A DNA stretch of 64,000 bases from Wohlfahrtiimonas larvae (GTDB lineage Bacteria; Pseudomonadota; Gammaproteobacteria; Cardiobacteriales; Wohlfahrtiimonadaceae): the NCBI RefSeq assembly GCF_039543665.1, contig NZ_BAABKE010000001.1, positions 310,001 through 374,000 of the forward strand, written 5' to 3'. The notes beneath the pieces are model-generated. The model was not told the DNA's origin. It saw only the letters and a list, made by a program, of their open reading frames with translations, and did not search any database. This document shows, piece after piece, positions 36,285-44,081 of this stretch (its first letter is position 1; each line of letters begins with the position of its first letter). The position numbers and the translations under genes were made by a program.

Positions 36285-37535
36285 TTAAGATGTTTGCTTA
36301 CGATTCATTAGCATAAATAATACTGCGCCAGCGACTAATACAGCAACAGCAACATAAAACCCTAATGATTGGCTATTAGTGCTATCAATGATAGCACCTG
36401 TTAATGGTGGTGCAATGACTGAAGAAGCCATACCACAGCTATTGAATACGCCAAGTGTTGTACCGTAACCTTTTTTAGGTGCGACATCGGCAACATAAGA
36501 GATAATGATAGGTTCTACTGCAAGTTTACCTAATAAGCCATATAAGATCAGCGCAATCAATAAAGCAGTTTCATTGGTAAATGAAATGATACCAAATAGC
36601 ATGATGGCAGCAGCTAATTCTAACGCAACAATTAAGCTGATTTTTTTAGATTGAAATTTATCAGATAAACGGCTGAATAATAGTGCACCTGGAATAGATG
36701 CAAATGCTACCAGCGATGCAGCAAAACCTACAGCAACACCTTCGAAGCCTCGTTCTGATTGCAAAAATTTAGGCAACCATGTGACGATCATGTAATAACC
36801 ATAACAAGTACCAAAATAGAGGAAGTAAATTGATAACATTTTAGGTGCAAGTAGGCGTTTCATAACACCTTCTTTGTCTTCTTCTGTTTCAACTTCAATA
36901 TCTTTTTTAGTCGCTAAAACTTGACTGTGAGATTTTGCACCTTTAATCACTGCAGCAAAAACTAGTACCATAATGACAATGATGGCACCAGAAATATACA
37001 TCATAGTTTGCCAAGACATGCCCATTTGTTTTACGAGTAGACTTGAACCGATTAATGCAACAGCCATACCTAATGCAGAACCACTATTGATAATTGCAGT
37101 TGATAAACCACGGCGATCAGCCGGAATATTTTGTGAAGATAATGAATATGCTGATCCGTAGTAAGTACCACAACCAATACCTGCTAAAATACTTGCAAAA
37201 TAGATCATATTGATGGATGTGGAAATAGCAATTAGGAATGGTGCAATTGCAAATAAGATAAATCCAGGAATCATAATGACTTTTTGGCCAAATTTATCGA
37301 CTAAAATGCCCGCTGGAATTTGCATCGCGGTATAAGAAAAGAAATAGCATGTAGCTATAAAACCAAGTGCTGTATTGCTCACCCCTAGATCTAATTCCAT
37401 TTCAGGGTAAACGCTTGGTAGTGTTTGTCTATAAATCCACATGGCTGTCCAGCCTAAGCAGAGGACAACAATCAGTTTCATCCAATATGGCCATCCTTGT
37501 TCTTTATGAACAGGTTGTTCAATATTAGTATTCAT
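36285..37535 (-). CDS. MFS transporter of the ureide cluster
   Basis: The 416-residue carrier has 12 predicted helices. MFS motif A appears as GILVDKFGQKVIM in the loop after helix 2, and helix 4 has ILAGIGCGTYYGSAYSLSSQNIPADRRG, typical of anion:cation symporters (ACS/phthalate-type). It sits between allC and allE and most likely imports allantoate, allantoin, ureidoglycolate or a related ureide; which one cannot be told. Confidence 0.85.
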   Translation of the reverse strand: MNTNIEQPVHKEQGWPYWMKLIVVLCLGWTAMWIYRQTLPSVYPEMELDLGVSNTALGFIATCYFFSYTAMQIPAGILVDKFGQKVIMIPGFILFAIAPFLIAISTSINMIYFASILAGIGCGTYYGSAYSLSSQNIPADRRGLSTAIINSGSALGMAVALIGSSLLVKQMGMSWQTMMYISGAIIVIMVLVFAAVIKGAKSHSQVLATKKDIEVETEEDKEGVMKRLLAPKMLSIYFLYFGTCYGYYMIVTWLPKFLQSERGFEGVAVGFAASLVAFASIPGALLFSRLSDKFQSKKISLIVALELAAAIMLFGIISFTNETALLIALILYGLLGKLAVEPIIISYVADVAPKKGYGTTLGVFNSCGMASSVIAPPLTGAIIDSTNSQSLGFYVAVAVLVAGAVLFMLMNRKQTS

Positions 37536-37627
37536 ACGAACCTCGATTATTTTTAAGTTATTGAATATAAGTGAATAAATTTGTTGGGCTGATGTTGAAT
37601 TATTATTTCAGCCCAGTTGATTGAGAT

Positions 37628-38860
37628 TTATTCTTTATAAGCTAATTCATAAAGTGTTTGCGCTAGAACTTTGACACCTTCTGCTAAGTCTTCAACTTTG
37701 GTTGCTTCAGCAGGGTTATGGCTTACGCCATTAATGCTTGGCACAAAGAACATGACAGTTGGTACTTTAGGTGCAAAAATTTGTGAGTCATGGCCAGCGC
37801 CACTGTGCATTACACGAAAGTTGTAATTATCACGTTGGCAAATGTTTTCTAATTTAGCCACTAAATCTTTATCCATTGGGATTGGATCTTCATCCATCCA
37901 ACGGTCAATTTCGATGATTAAACCATGCTCTTTAGCAATGCGCTCCATATCAGCTTCCATCTCAGTTGTGAAATCAACTAAAGCTTGTTTGTCAGTATGG
38001 CGGCAATCAATTGTGAAAGTTGTGTAACCAGGAACAACATTAACAACGCCTGGTTTTGGCTCAACTTTACCGAAAGTTAACACTAAAGGATCACCCATTT
38101 TTTTAGCTTTGTTAATGGATTCAAAGCAGATTTGGCTGAAACCATAAATGGTATCTTTGCGATAGCCCATTGGCGTTGTGCCTGCATGATTTGATTGACC
38201 TTTCAAGGAAACATTGTATCTGCGTTGGCCGACAATATTATCCACAACACCAATTTGTTTGCCTTCCATTTCAAGCACATTACCTTGCTCAATATGGATC
38301 TCTACAAATGCTTTAATGTCACTGCGCATTGGTTTTGTATTATCACGGAAATCAAAGCCAGCATTACGCATTGCATCCACAAATTTATTACCTTTGCTAT
38401 CCGCAATGTTTTCAACATCACTATTTTTCGCAATGCCTACAATATTTTTACTACCCCAGAAAACGTAAGGGAAGCGGCTACCTTCTTCTTCTGCCATTGA
38501 AACAACTTCTAATGAACGAAGTGGTTGACCATATTTTTCTTTTAAATATTGGATTGCCAAAAATGCAGCTTCAATACCAAATTGGCCATCTAAATTACCA
38601 CCATTCACAACTGTATCAATATGTGAACCTGATAAGATAGTTTCGTTAGGATATTTGCTACCTTTAACACGGCCAAATAAATTACCAATCTCATCAAACT
38701 GAGCTTCAAAACCACTCTCAATAAACTTCTGTTTTAAAGCATTTTGCGCATCAACCCACTCTTGCGTATAAAGTAAGCGCGTCATGCCGCCTGTAGGATC
38801 TGCTCCGATTTTAGATAACCAATCAGACATCTCAGTAAAACGTTCTGTAAAATCTATCAT
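37628..38860 (-). CDS. allC: allantoate amidohydrolase
   Basis: From ATG 38860 (AAGGAG, 6-nt spacer) the product has 410 residues, matching E. coli AllC (411). It is a binuclear metal M20-family enzyme hydrolysing allantoate to ureidoglycine, CO2 and ammonia. Motifs: GSHIDTVVNGGNLDGQFG, the catalytic MAEEEGSRFPYVFWGSKN, FVEIHIEQG, QSNHAGTTPMGYR and HSGAGHDSQIFAP, all very close to AllC. An upstream extension to 38878 lacks support. Confidence 0.96.
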   Translation of the reverse strand: MIDFTERFTEMSDWLSKIGADPTGGMTRLLYTQEWVDAQNALKQKFIESGFEAQFDEIGNLFGRVKGSKYPNETILSGSHIDTVVNGGNLDGQFGIEAAFLAIQYLKEKYGQPLRSLEVVSMAEEEGSRFPYVFWGSKNIVGIAKNSDVENIADSKGNKFVDAMRNAGFDFRDNTKPMRSDIKAFVEIHIEQGNVLEMEGKQIGVVDNIVGQRRYNVSLKGQSNHAGTTPMGYRKDTIYGFSQICFESINKAKKMGDPLVLTFGKVEPKPGVVNVVPGYTTFTIDCRHTDKQALVDFTTEMEADMERIAKEHGLIIEIDRWMDEDPIPMDKDLVAKLENICQRDNYNFRVMHSGAGHDSQIFAPKVPTVMFFVPSINGVSHNPAEATKVEDLAEGVKVLAQTLYELAYKE

Positions 38861-38910
38861 TACATGCTCCTTAATCATTTTGAATTAAAATGTTGTTGCT
38901 TGTAGAAGAA

Positions 38911-38936
38911 CGCTCAATATTCGGGGGAATTGAGCG
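38911..38936. repeat. inverted repeat between allD and allC
   Basis: CGCTCAAT (38911-38918) and ATTGAGCG (38929-38936) are perfect arms around a 10-nt loop. On the transcribed minus strand the hairpin is followed by TTCTTCT, a weak T tract. It could attenuate allC expression or stabilise the allD mRNA end. Confidence 0.5.
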
Positions 38937-38947
38937 ATCAGTGTGGA

Positions 38948-39997
38948 TTAACTTGCGAATGGGTCTTTGTTGTCGTAGGAGTTGACATAGATTGCATCAG
39001 AAATTAAGTAGTTATAAATTTCATCGACAATTTCAACACCGTTTGCTAATGCTTCACGTTCTGCAATTTCAGTGTTTTGGCCAGGATAGAAGACCATATC
39101 TACACCTTCAGCAGGTTTAATTTCATTGAGTTCTTTCATCATACGGCTAATGCCTTGGCGTACAACTTCAGCACCAGCAAATTTAGCAGGATCAATCACG
39201 ATGTGTAGTTGACCTAAATTTCGGCCTTCTTTAAGATCATGGTACATAGAAGAAACACTTTTACCAAAAGGTAAACCTAAAAGTACACCCGCTAATACAT
39301 CCACCATCATCATCAACCCGTAACCTTTAGGGCCTGCAATTGGTAATAAACCATGAACCGCATGTGCATCTGTTGTTGGCTTACCATTTGCATCTACCGC
39401 CCAAGTATCAGGAATGGCGACATTACGAGAGCGAGCATCGAGTACCTTGCCCCAAGCTTGTACAGTGGTCGCCATATCAAAGATGATTTTATCGGTACCT
39501 TCACCTGGTGCTGCAAAAGCGATAGGATTTGTGCCGTAATATACTTCTGCGCCATTAAACGGCACAGCCATTGGGTCAGATTGGCACATAGAAATACCGA
39601 CTAAACCGGCATTGGCTGCCATTTCTACGAAGTATGATAATGCTCCACTATGTCCAACTTTGCTAATGCCAACTACTGCAATACCATTTTCTTTTGCCAT
39701 AGCTATGGCTTCATCCATTGCCAATTTAGCAGCAACATGACCAGAGCCATTATCGCCGTGGAAAATAGCGCTACAAGGGCCTGTTTTTTCAAATGTAAAA
39801 TTAGGATGGGTGTTCGTACCACCTTTGCTGATACGTTCTGAGTAGTATTCAACGCGAACGGCGCCATGTGAGTGAATACCACGTAAATCGGCGTGAACCA
39901 GTACATCAGCCACGATGCTTGCATGTTCTTCAGTTAAACCTGCTTGCATTAGTTTATTTTTCATAAGGGAATGCAATTCTTGGTGAGTCAGCTTCAT
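38948..39997 (-). CDS. allD: ureidoglycolate dehydrogenase AllD
   Basis: Beginning at ATG 39997 (GGAGAAGGA upstream) the protein has 349 residues, the same as E. coli AllD; the longer frame to 40099 is not supported. It oxidises (S)-ureidoglycolate to oxalurate with NAD(P). Conserved segments include DLRGIHSHGAVRVEYYSERI, VVGISKVGHSGALSYF, MCQSDPMAVPFNGAEVYYGTNP, MATTVQAWGKVLDARSRN and GPKGYGLMMMVDVLAGVLLG. Confidence 0.95.
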   Translation of the reverse strand: MKLTHQELHSLMKNKLMQAGLTEEHASIVADVLVHADLRGIHSHGAVRVEYYSERISKGGTNTHPNFTFEKTGPCSAIFHGDNGSGHVAAKLAMDEAIAMAKENGIAVVGISKVGHSGALSYFVEMAANAGLVGISMCQSDPMAVPFNGAEVYYGTNPIAFAAPGEGTDKIIFDMATTVQAWGKVLDARSRNVAIPDTWAVDANGKPTTDAHAVHGLLPIAGPKGYGLMMMVDVLAGVLLGLPFGKSVSSMYHDLKEGRNLGQLHIVIDPAKFAGAEVVRQGISRMMKELNEIKPAEGVDMVFYPGQNTEIAEREALANGVEIVDEIYNYLISDAIYVNSYDNKDPFAS

Positions 39998-40113
39998 AAG
40001 TCCTTCTCCAAAATGTCCATCGATGACTGAAATATGCGACATTTTATCGGAAAATAACTTGATCTGAGTTAAGATTAACCAAGTCCTAGATCTTTTCATT
40101 TAAACGAATTGCA

Positions 40114-40134
40114 TTGTTAGAAATAATCTAACAA
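40114..40134. promoter_or_regulatory. perfect palindrome, candidate operator of the ureide operon
   Basis: TTGTTAGA (40114-40121) and TCTAACAA (40127-40134) are perfect 8-bp arms with a 5-bp spacer, in the 174-bp gap between the MHS transporter stop and the allD start. It has no T tract, so a protein-binding site is more likely than a terminator. The binding regulator is unknown; no AllR/AllS-type gene is in the window. Confidence 0.5.
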
Positions 40135-40171
40135 CACAATTTGTGCAGATATTGCCTATTTTTTAGTATTT

Positions 40172-41578
40172 TTATGTTGCAGATGAATGAGAAAGAGAAG
40201 CATTTGCATCATTGGTTGGCGGATTATTTGTCATTGTCCATCCTTGATGGGCTAATGGTAGGAAAGAAATAGCAATTGCCAATAATGCGACAAACCATAA
40301 ATAATAGGCAACGCCCATAGGGGTAATTTTCAATAAAGCTATAGCAACAGCAGGCGTAATTGCGCTGAAAATTGCATAGGATAAATTGTATGAAAATGAT
40401 AACCCGCTAAAACGAATGTTAGGTGGGAACATACGCGTTGCAAGAATGGGTGGCAATGATGTGCATCCTGCAAAAAATCCCATTAATCCATATAAAACCA
40501 TGATGGTAAATAATGTTCCTTGTGTTAATTGATTGGGCTGGTATGGCTCTAAAATAGAGGATAAAGTCGAATAGAAGATTGCAGAAGTTATAATCAATCC
40601 TCCCCAAAATAGAATAGAAACTTTACGGGTTTTAATTTTATCTTCAAAAATTCCACAAGTGATACAGCCAATAACTAGACATATGGCAGCAACTAATCCT
40701 GAAATTCGTGTAATCATGGGATCAATGCCATATAATCCTTGTAGCACTTTAACGGGTGTGAATAATATACCGAGCATAATAGTTGTGGATAATGACCATG
40801 TTAATAATCCTGTTAGTACACAGGCAAAGCGATGCTTTTTTATAACAGTTACAATCGGAATCTCTTGAGATAATGATTTGTTTTTTGCCATTTCTTGGAA
40901 AACAGGTGTTTCCGATAAGAAACGACGCAAGTAAACAGCTACTAAACCAAAAATACCACCAATGATGAATGGAATTCTCCAAGCGTAATCTGTGATTGCT
41001 GCTCGATTATCAGCAAAAAGAATATCTATGGATAAAGAGATAGAGAAACCTAATAAAATCCCACCAGCGATGCCACCTGTTAATACACCAATGCCTAAGC
41101 CATAATGTTTTTTAGGTGAGTGTTCTGCAATGAATACCCAAGCGCCTGGCATTTCTCCACCAATGGCAGCGCCTTGTAATACACGAAATACGATCAATAA
41201 GATTGGTGCCGCAATGCCAATGGTTGTATATGTTGGCATTAAACCAATCAATAATGTTGGGATTGCCATCATAAAAATACTGAGTGTAAACATCTTTTTG
41301 CGGCCCAAAGTATCACCAAAGTGAGCCATTACCATGCCACCAATTGGGCGGGCTAAGTAGCCTGCAGCAAAACCACCCCAAGCAAATATATCGCCCCATA
41401 TGCCAGCGGCTAAATCAGCAGGTAAGAATAGAGGTTTCACAACAGTTTCTATGTAAAGTGCATAAATAACAAAATCATAAAATTCTAATGTACCGCCTAA
41501 TGCGGCAAGCGATAGTGTTTTCTTATCCTCTCGTGATAATGACTTTTCAGTCTGAATGGGCTCACTACTGACAGACAT
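40172..41578 (-). CDS. MHS-family MFS transporter behind a Phe/Tyr attenuator
   Basis: The 468-residue protein belongs to the metabolite:H+ symporter branch (ShiA/KgtP/ProP relatives): LGGTLEFYDFVIYALY at helix 1, ARPIGGMVMAHFGDTLGRKK (motif A) after helix 2, and RVLQGAAIGGEMPGAWVFIAEHSP at helix 4-5. Twelve helices are predicted. AAGGAG precedes ATG 41578. Upstream (41615-41749) lies an aromatic-codon leader peptide and terminator, implying induction when Phe- or Tyr-tRNA is short. I infer an aromatic amino acid or shikimate-type precursor importer. It is followed by the ureide operon but separated by 174 bp with a palindrome. Confidence 0.85.
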   Translation of the reverse strand: MSVSSEPIQTEKSLSREDKKTLSLAALGGTLEFYDFVIYALYIETVVKPLFLPADLAAGIWGDIFAWGGFAAGYLARPIGGMVMAHFGDTLGRKKMFTLSIFMMAIPTLLIGLMPTYTTIGIAAPILLIVFRVLQGAAIGGEMPGAWVFIAEHSPKKHYGLGIGVLTGGIAGGILLGFSISLSIDILFADNRAAITDYAWRIPFIIGGIFGLVAVYLRRFLSETPVFQEMAKNKSLSQEIPIVTVIKKHRFACVLTGLLTWSLSTTIMLGILFTPVKVLQGLYGIDPMITRISGLVAAICLVIGCITCGIFEDKIKTRKVSILFWGGLIITSAIFYSTLSSILEPYQPNQLTQGTLFTIMVLYGLMGFFAGCTSLPPILATRMFPPNIRFSGLSFSYNLSYAIFSAITPAVAIALLKITPMGVAYYLWFVALLAIAISFLPLAHQGWTMTNNPPTNDANASLSHSSAT

Positions 41579-41614
41579 GGTTTTCTCCTTAGGTTTAAAT
41601 TTATAATTGTGTAG

Positions 41615-41645
41615 ATCAAAAAAAAGCCCGCTTTTTGCGGGCTTT
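41615..41645 (-). terminator. attenuator terminator upstream of the MHS transporter
   Basis: On the minus strand AAAGCCCGC, a loop AAAAA, and GCGGGCTTT form a perfect 9-bp GC-rich stem followed by a run of T (41622 downward). It lies between a leader peptide frame (41675-41749) and the transporter start at 41578, where a simple end-of-gene terminator would have nothing to terminate. CCCGCA of its 5' arm can instead pair with TGCGGG inside the leader frame (plus coordinates 41636-41641 and 41693-41698), a candidate antiterminator. Confidence 0.85.
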
Positions 41646-41674
41646 CGGTTATGTTTTGCTAGTTTATTTTGGCA

Positions 41675-41749
41675 TCACAAAATTCTCCGAGTCCCGCAGG
41701 GCTTGAAGTAAAAGTAAAAGAAATAAACTAGTGCAATAATTTTGTTCAT
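41675..41749 (-). CDS. Phe/Tyr-rich attenuator leader peptide
   Basis: Reading the minus strand from ATG 41749 gives 24 residues ending at TGA 41675-41677: MNKIIALV, then YFFYFYF, then KPCGTRRIL. Seven consecutive aromatic codons (4 Phe, 3 Tyr) are followed after 11 codons... of which nine are sense... by the stop and 30 bp later by the terminator. An 11-bp inverted repeat (41721-41731 in the leader, 41659-41669 after its stop) encloses the rest. This is the arrangement of pheA/pheST-type leaders. No good Shine-Dalgarno is visible, and a candidate promoter (41780-41785 and 41756-41761) would start the RNA almost at the ATG. The intergenic stretch 41579-41886 also holds the terminator and, on the other strand, the trpR-like promoter. 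Confidence 0.75.
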   Translation of the reverse strand: MNKIIALVYFFYFYFKPCGTRRIL

Positions 41750-41833
41750 GTCATATTTTTTACATTGCTTCTGAAAGAAAAGCAAGCCACATCATTAAAA
41801 AAATTAATCTTTAAATTCAGATTAAGAAAAAAA

Positions 41834-41870
41834 TTGACATTAAAAATAATTGTACTACTATGCTAGTACA
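41834..41870 (+). promoter_or_regulatory. promoter with TrpR-type operator for the trpR-like/ABC operon
   Basis: TTGACA (41834-41839), a 16-bp spacer and TACTAT (41856-41861) form a sigma-70 promoter. Over the -10 lies TGTACTACTATGCTAGTACA (41851-41870): perfect 7-bp arms TGTACTA and TAGTACA with a 6-bp spacer, very close to known TrpR operators such as those of aroH and mtr (TGTACT...AGTRCA pattern). The ATG at 41860 falls inside this site, so translation must start later, at 41887. Confidence 0.8.
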
Positions 41871-41886
41871 GTTTATGGAGGGATCA

Positions 41887-42171
41887 ATGAAGAATGATGA
41901 TTATCAGGCGCTTTGTGAGGCGTTAGTATCCATTGATGATGCAAAAGAGATGAATGATTTTTTAAGAGATCTCTGTACACCCAATGAATATGCCGCATTT
42001 GTAGAGCGTTGGAGAGTATGTAAATTGCTTGCAACGGAGCAACATTCATACCGTGAAATTCATGCCCTGACAGGGGCGAGCTTAACGACAATAGGGCGTG
42101 TTGCCCGTTTTTTAAAAGATGAAAATAACAATGGATATGCTTCAGTTTTAGCAAAAATTAATCAAAAATAA
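41887..42171 (+). CDS. TrpR-family repressor (YerC/TrpR-like)
   Basis: From ATG 41887 (GGAGGG 4 nt upstream) the protein has 94 residues. It aligns with the Trp repressor superfamily: an N-terminal helical dimer region, the conserved LCTPNEYAAFVERWRVCKLL (TrpR: LTPDERxALGTRxRIVxxLL), then the helix-turn-helix SYREIHALTGASLTTIGRVARF. It most resembles the YerC/TrpR-like branch. A TrpR-type operator overlaps its own promoter, so autoregulation and control of the following ABC genes with an aromatic corepressor is the natural model. Confidence 0.85.
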   Translation: MKNDDYQALCEALVSIDDAKEMNDFLRDLCTPNEYAAFVERWRVCKLLATEQHSYREIHALTGASLTTIGRVARFLKDENNNGYASVLAKINQK

Positions 42172-42192
42172 ATTTATGTTGAGGAGTATGGA

Positions 42193-43161
42193 ATGAAAAA
42201 AACAGTATTGGTAGCAGCATTAGGGTTAATGACAGTATTCAGCGCATCGTATGCTGAAATGAAAAAAGTTTATGTGAACCAAATTGTTGAGCACCCTGCA
42301 TTGGATCAAACGGCACGTGGTATCAAAGATGGTTTAGAGAAGCGTGGTTATAAACAAGGTGAAAACTTGGATTTTCGTGTGGAATCAGCGCAAGGTAACA
42401 TTGCATTGGCAAGTCAGATTTCTGCAAAATTTGTGAATCAAGGTGCAGATGTTACTGTTGGTATTGGCACGCCTTCAGCTCAAAGCTTGGTAAAAGCTGC
42501 AGGCGAAGGTAAAACTAAAATGGTTTTCTCTTCAATTACAGATCCATTGAGTGCAAGTTTGGTGACAAAACTCTCTGGTTCAAATAATAATGTGACTGGT
42601 ATGTCGAACAAAGTAGATGTTGTGCCACAGTTTGAATTATTTAAAGAGTTGTTACCTAATTTAAAAACAATTGGTTTCATTTATAATCCTGCAGATGCAA
42701 ACTCAATTCAACAGCTGGATGATGTAAATGTTGCAAGTAAGAAATTAGGTTTAACAATTGTTCCTCAAGCAGTGAATAAAACATCAGATGTGCCACAAGC
42801 GGCAACACGCTTAGCAGGTAAAACAGATGCATTATTTGTTTATGGTGATAACACAACTTTAGCTGCATTGGAAAGTGTGATTATGGCAGCGAATAAAGAG
42901 AAGAAACCTGTGTTTGTGGCAGATACAGATGCAGTTGAATTAGGTGCTTTAGCAGCTTTAGGGCCAAATCAGTATGATTTAGGTTTAGATACAGCGGTGA
43001 TGATTGCAGATATTTTAGATGGTAAAGATATCAATAGCATTGATGTTGGTTTCCCGAATGGTTTAGAATTGTTCATCAATCAAGATGCTGCGGATAAATT
43101 AGGTTATACATTCTCAGATGACGTTAAAGCAAAAGCAGCAAAAGTAATCAAGAAGGATTAA
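42193..43161 (+). CDS. ABC transporter substrate-binding protein, TrpX-like
   Basis: The 322-residue protein has a signal peptide (KKTVLVAALGLMTVFSASYA) and the ABC_sub_bind fold typical of TrpX: VNQIVEHPALDQTARGIKDG, GIGTPSAQSLVKAA, FSSITDPLSASLV, IGFIYNPADANS and VFVADTDAVELGALAALG. In Gram-positive bacteria such proteins with TrpY and TrpZ import tryptophan. GAGGAG precedes the ATG by 6 nt. It follows the trpR-like gene by 21 nt, in one operon. Confidence 0.88.
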   Translation: MKKTVLVAALGLMTVFSASYAEMKKVYVNQIVEHPALDQTARGIKDGLEKRGYKQGENLDFRVESAQGNIALASQISAKFVNQGADVTVGIGTPSAQSLVKAAGEGKTKMVFSSITDPLSASLVTKLSGSNNNVTGMSNKVDVVPQFELFKELLPNLKTIGFIYNPADANSIQQLDDVNVASKKLGLTIVPQAVNKTSDVPQAATRLAGKTDALFVYGDNTTLAALESVIMAANKEKKPVFVADTDAVELGALAALGPNQYDLGLDTAVMIADILDGKDINSIDVGFPNGLELFINQDAADKLGYTFSDDVKAKAAKVIKKD

Positions 43162-43169
43162 GTTAGTCG

Positions 43170-44081
43170 ATGATAAGTTTCGGTGAATTGGAGATGAGCC
43201 TCATTTTGGGGCTCATATATGGAATAGTTGGCATGGGAATCTATCTCACATTTCGTGTGATAGATTTTCCTGATTTAACATGTGATGGTAGTTTTGTATT
43301 GGGTGCGGCGATTTCAAGTATTTTAATCAAGTATGGTTATAATCCTTATTTTGCATTATTGATCGCAATTATGGGTGGAATGGTAGCAGGATCGGTAACT
43401 GGGATTCTTAATTGCTATTTCAAAGTGACAGATTTATTGGCAGGTATTTTAGTTGCCTTCATGTTGTACTCTGTCAATATCCATGTGATGGGCGGGATTC
43501 CTAATATTTCACTAATGGGTGCTAAAACTATTTTCCCTTTATCGTACTTTGAGTTATTTGGCTATAGTTTTTCTTATTCATTAATTTATTTAGCAGTGAT
43601 TAGCATTGCTTTAGTCGCTGTATTTACATGGATTTTGAGTACAAATTTAGGATTATCATTGCGTGCCATTGGGCAGAATAAACGTTTATGCTTGAATGGT
43701 GGTGTGAATGTTAAGTGGATGATTATCTTAGGTGTCGCACTGGGTAATGGTTTAATTGCATTGGGTGGCGCGCTATTTTCTCAGCAACAAGGTTTTGGTG
43801 ATTTAACTTCTGGTATTGGTACAATCATTGCTGGTTTTGCAGCTGTGATTATTGGTGAAAAAATACTCCCATTTAGATCTATTTGGGTAAAAATATTAAG
43901 TTGTATTATTGGTTCGGTTGCTTATCGCGTCATTACATCCATTGCTTTAAATACAGATATTTGGGAAAAAATTCTTCCTGACAGTTTACATCATTTACAG
44001 CCACAAACATCTGACTTTAACTTGATTGCAGGCTTATTAATTATTTTTGTAATGGCAATGCCGGGAAGAAAGAATGCTTAA
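43170..44081 (+). CDS. ABC transporter permease, TrpY-like
   Basis: The 303-residue permease has about eight helices and the features of the branched-chain/nucleoside-type permeases paired with TrpX: YLTFRVIDFPDLTCDGSFVLGAA near the start, the EAA-like NLGLSLRAIGQNKRLCLNGGVN, and QQQGFGDLTSGIGTIIAGFAAVIIGE. It forms the membrane channel of the importer. Its end overlaps the ATPase gene by 8 nt. Confidence 0.88.
   Translation: MISFGELEMSLILGLIYGIVGMGIYLTFRVIDFPDLTCDGSFVLGAAISSILIKYGYNPYFALLIAIMGGMVAGSVTGILNCYFKVTDLLAGILVAFMLYSVNIHVMGGIPNISLMGAKTIFPLSYFELFGYSFSYSLIYLAVISIALVAVFTWILSTNLGLSLRAIGQNKRLCLNGGVNVKWMIILGVALGNGLIALGGALFSQQQGFGDLTSGIGTIIAGFAAVIIGEKILPFRSIWVKILSCIIGSVAYRVITSIALNTDIWEKILPDSLHHLQPQTSDFNLIAGLLIIFVMAMPGRKNA

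Noticed and set aside
41860..41886. ATG 41860 as the start of the TrpR-like protein
   Set aside because: It lies in the operator and at the -10 element, upstream of the likely transcription start; ATG 41887 has a strong ribosome site.
41579..41886. T-box leader for the TrpXYZ-type genes, as in Gram-positive bacteria
   Set aside because: The plus-strand leader is too short and has no T-box sequence; a TrpR-type operator explains control better.
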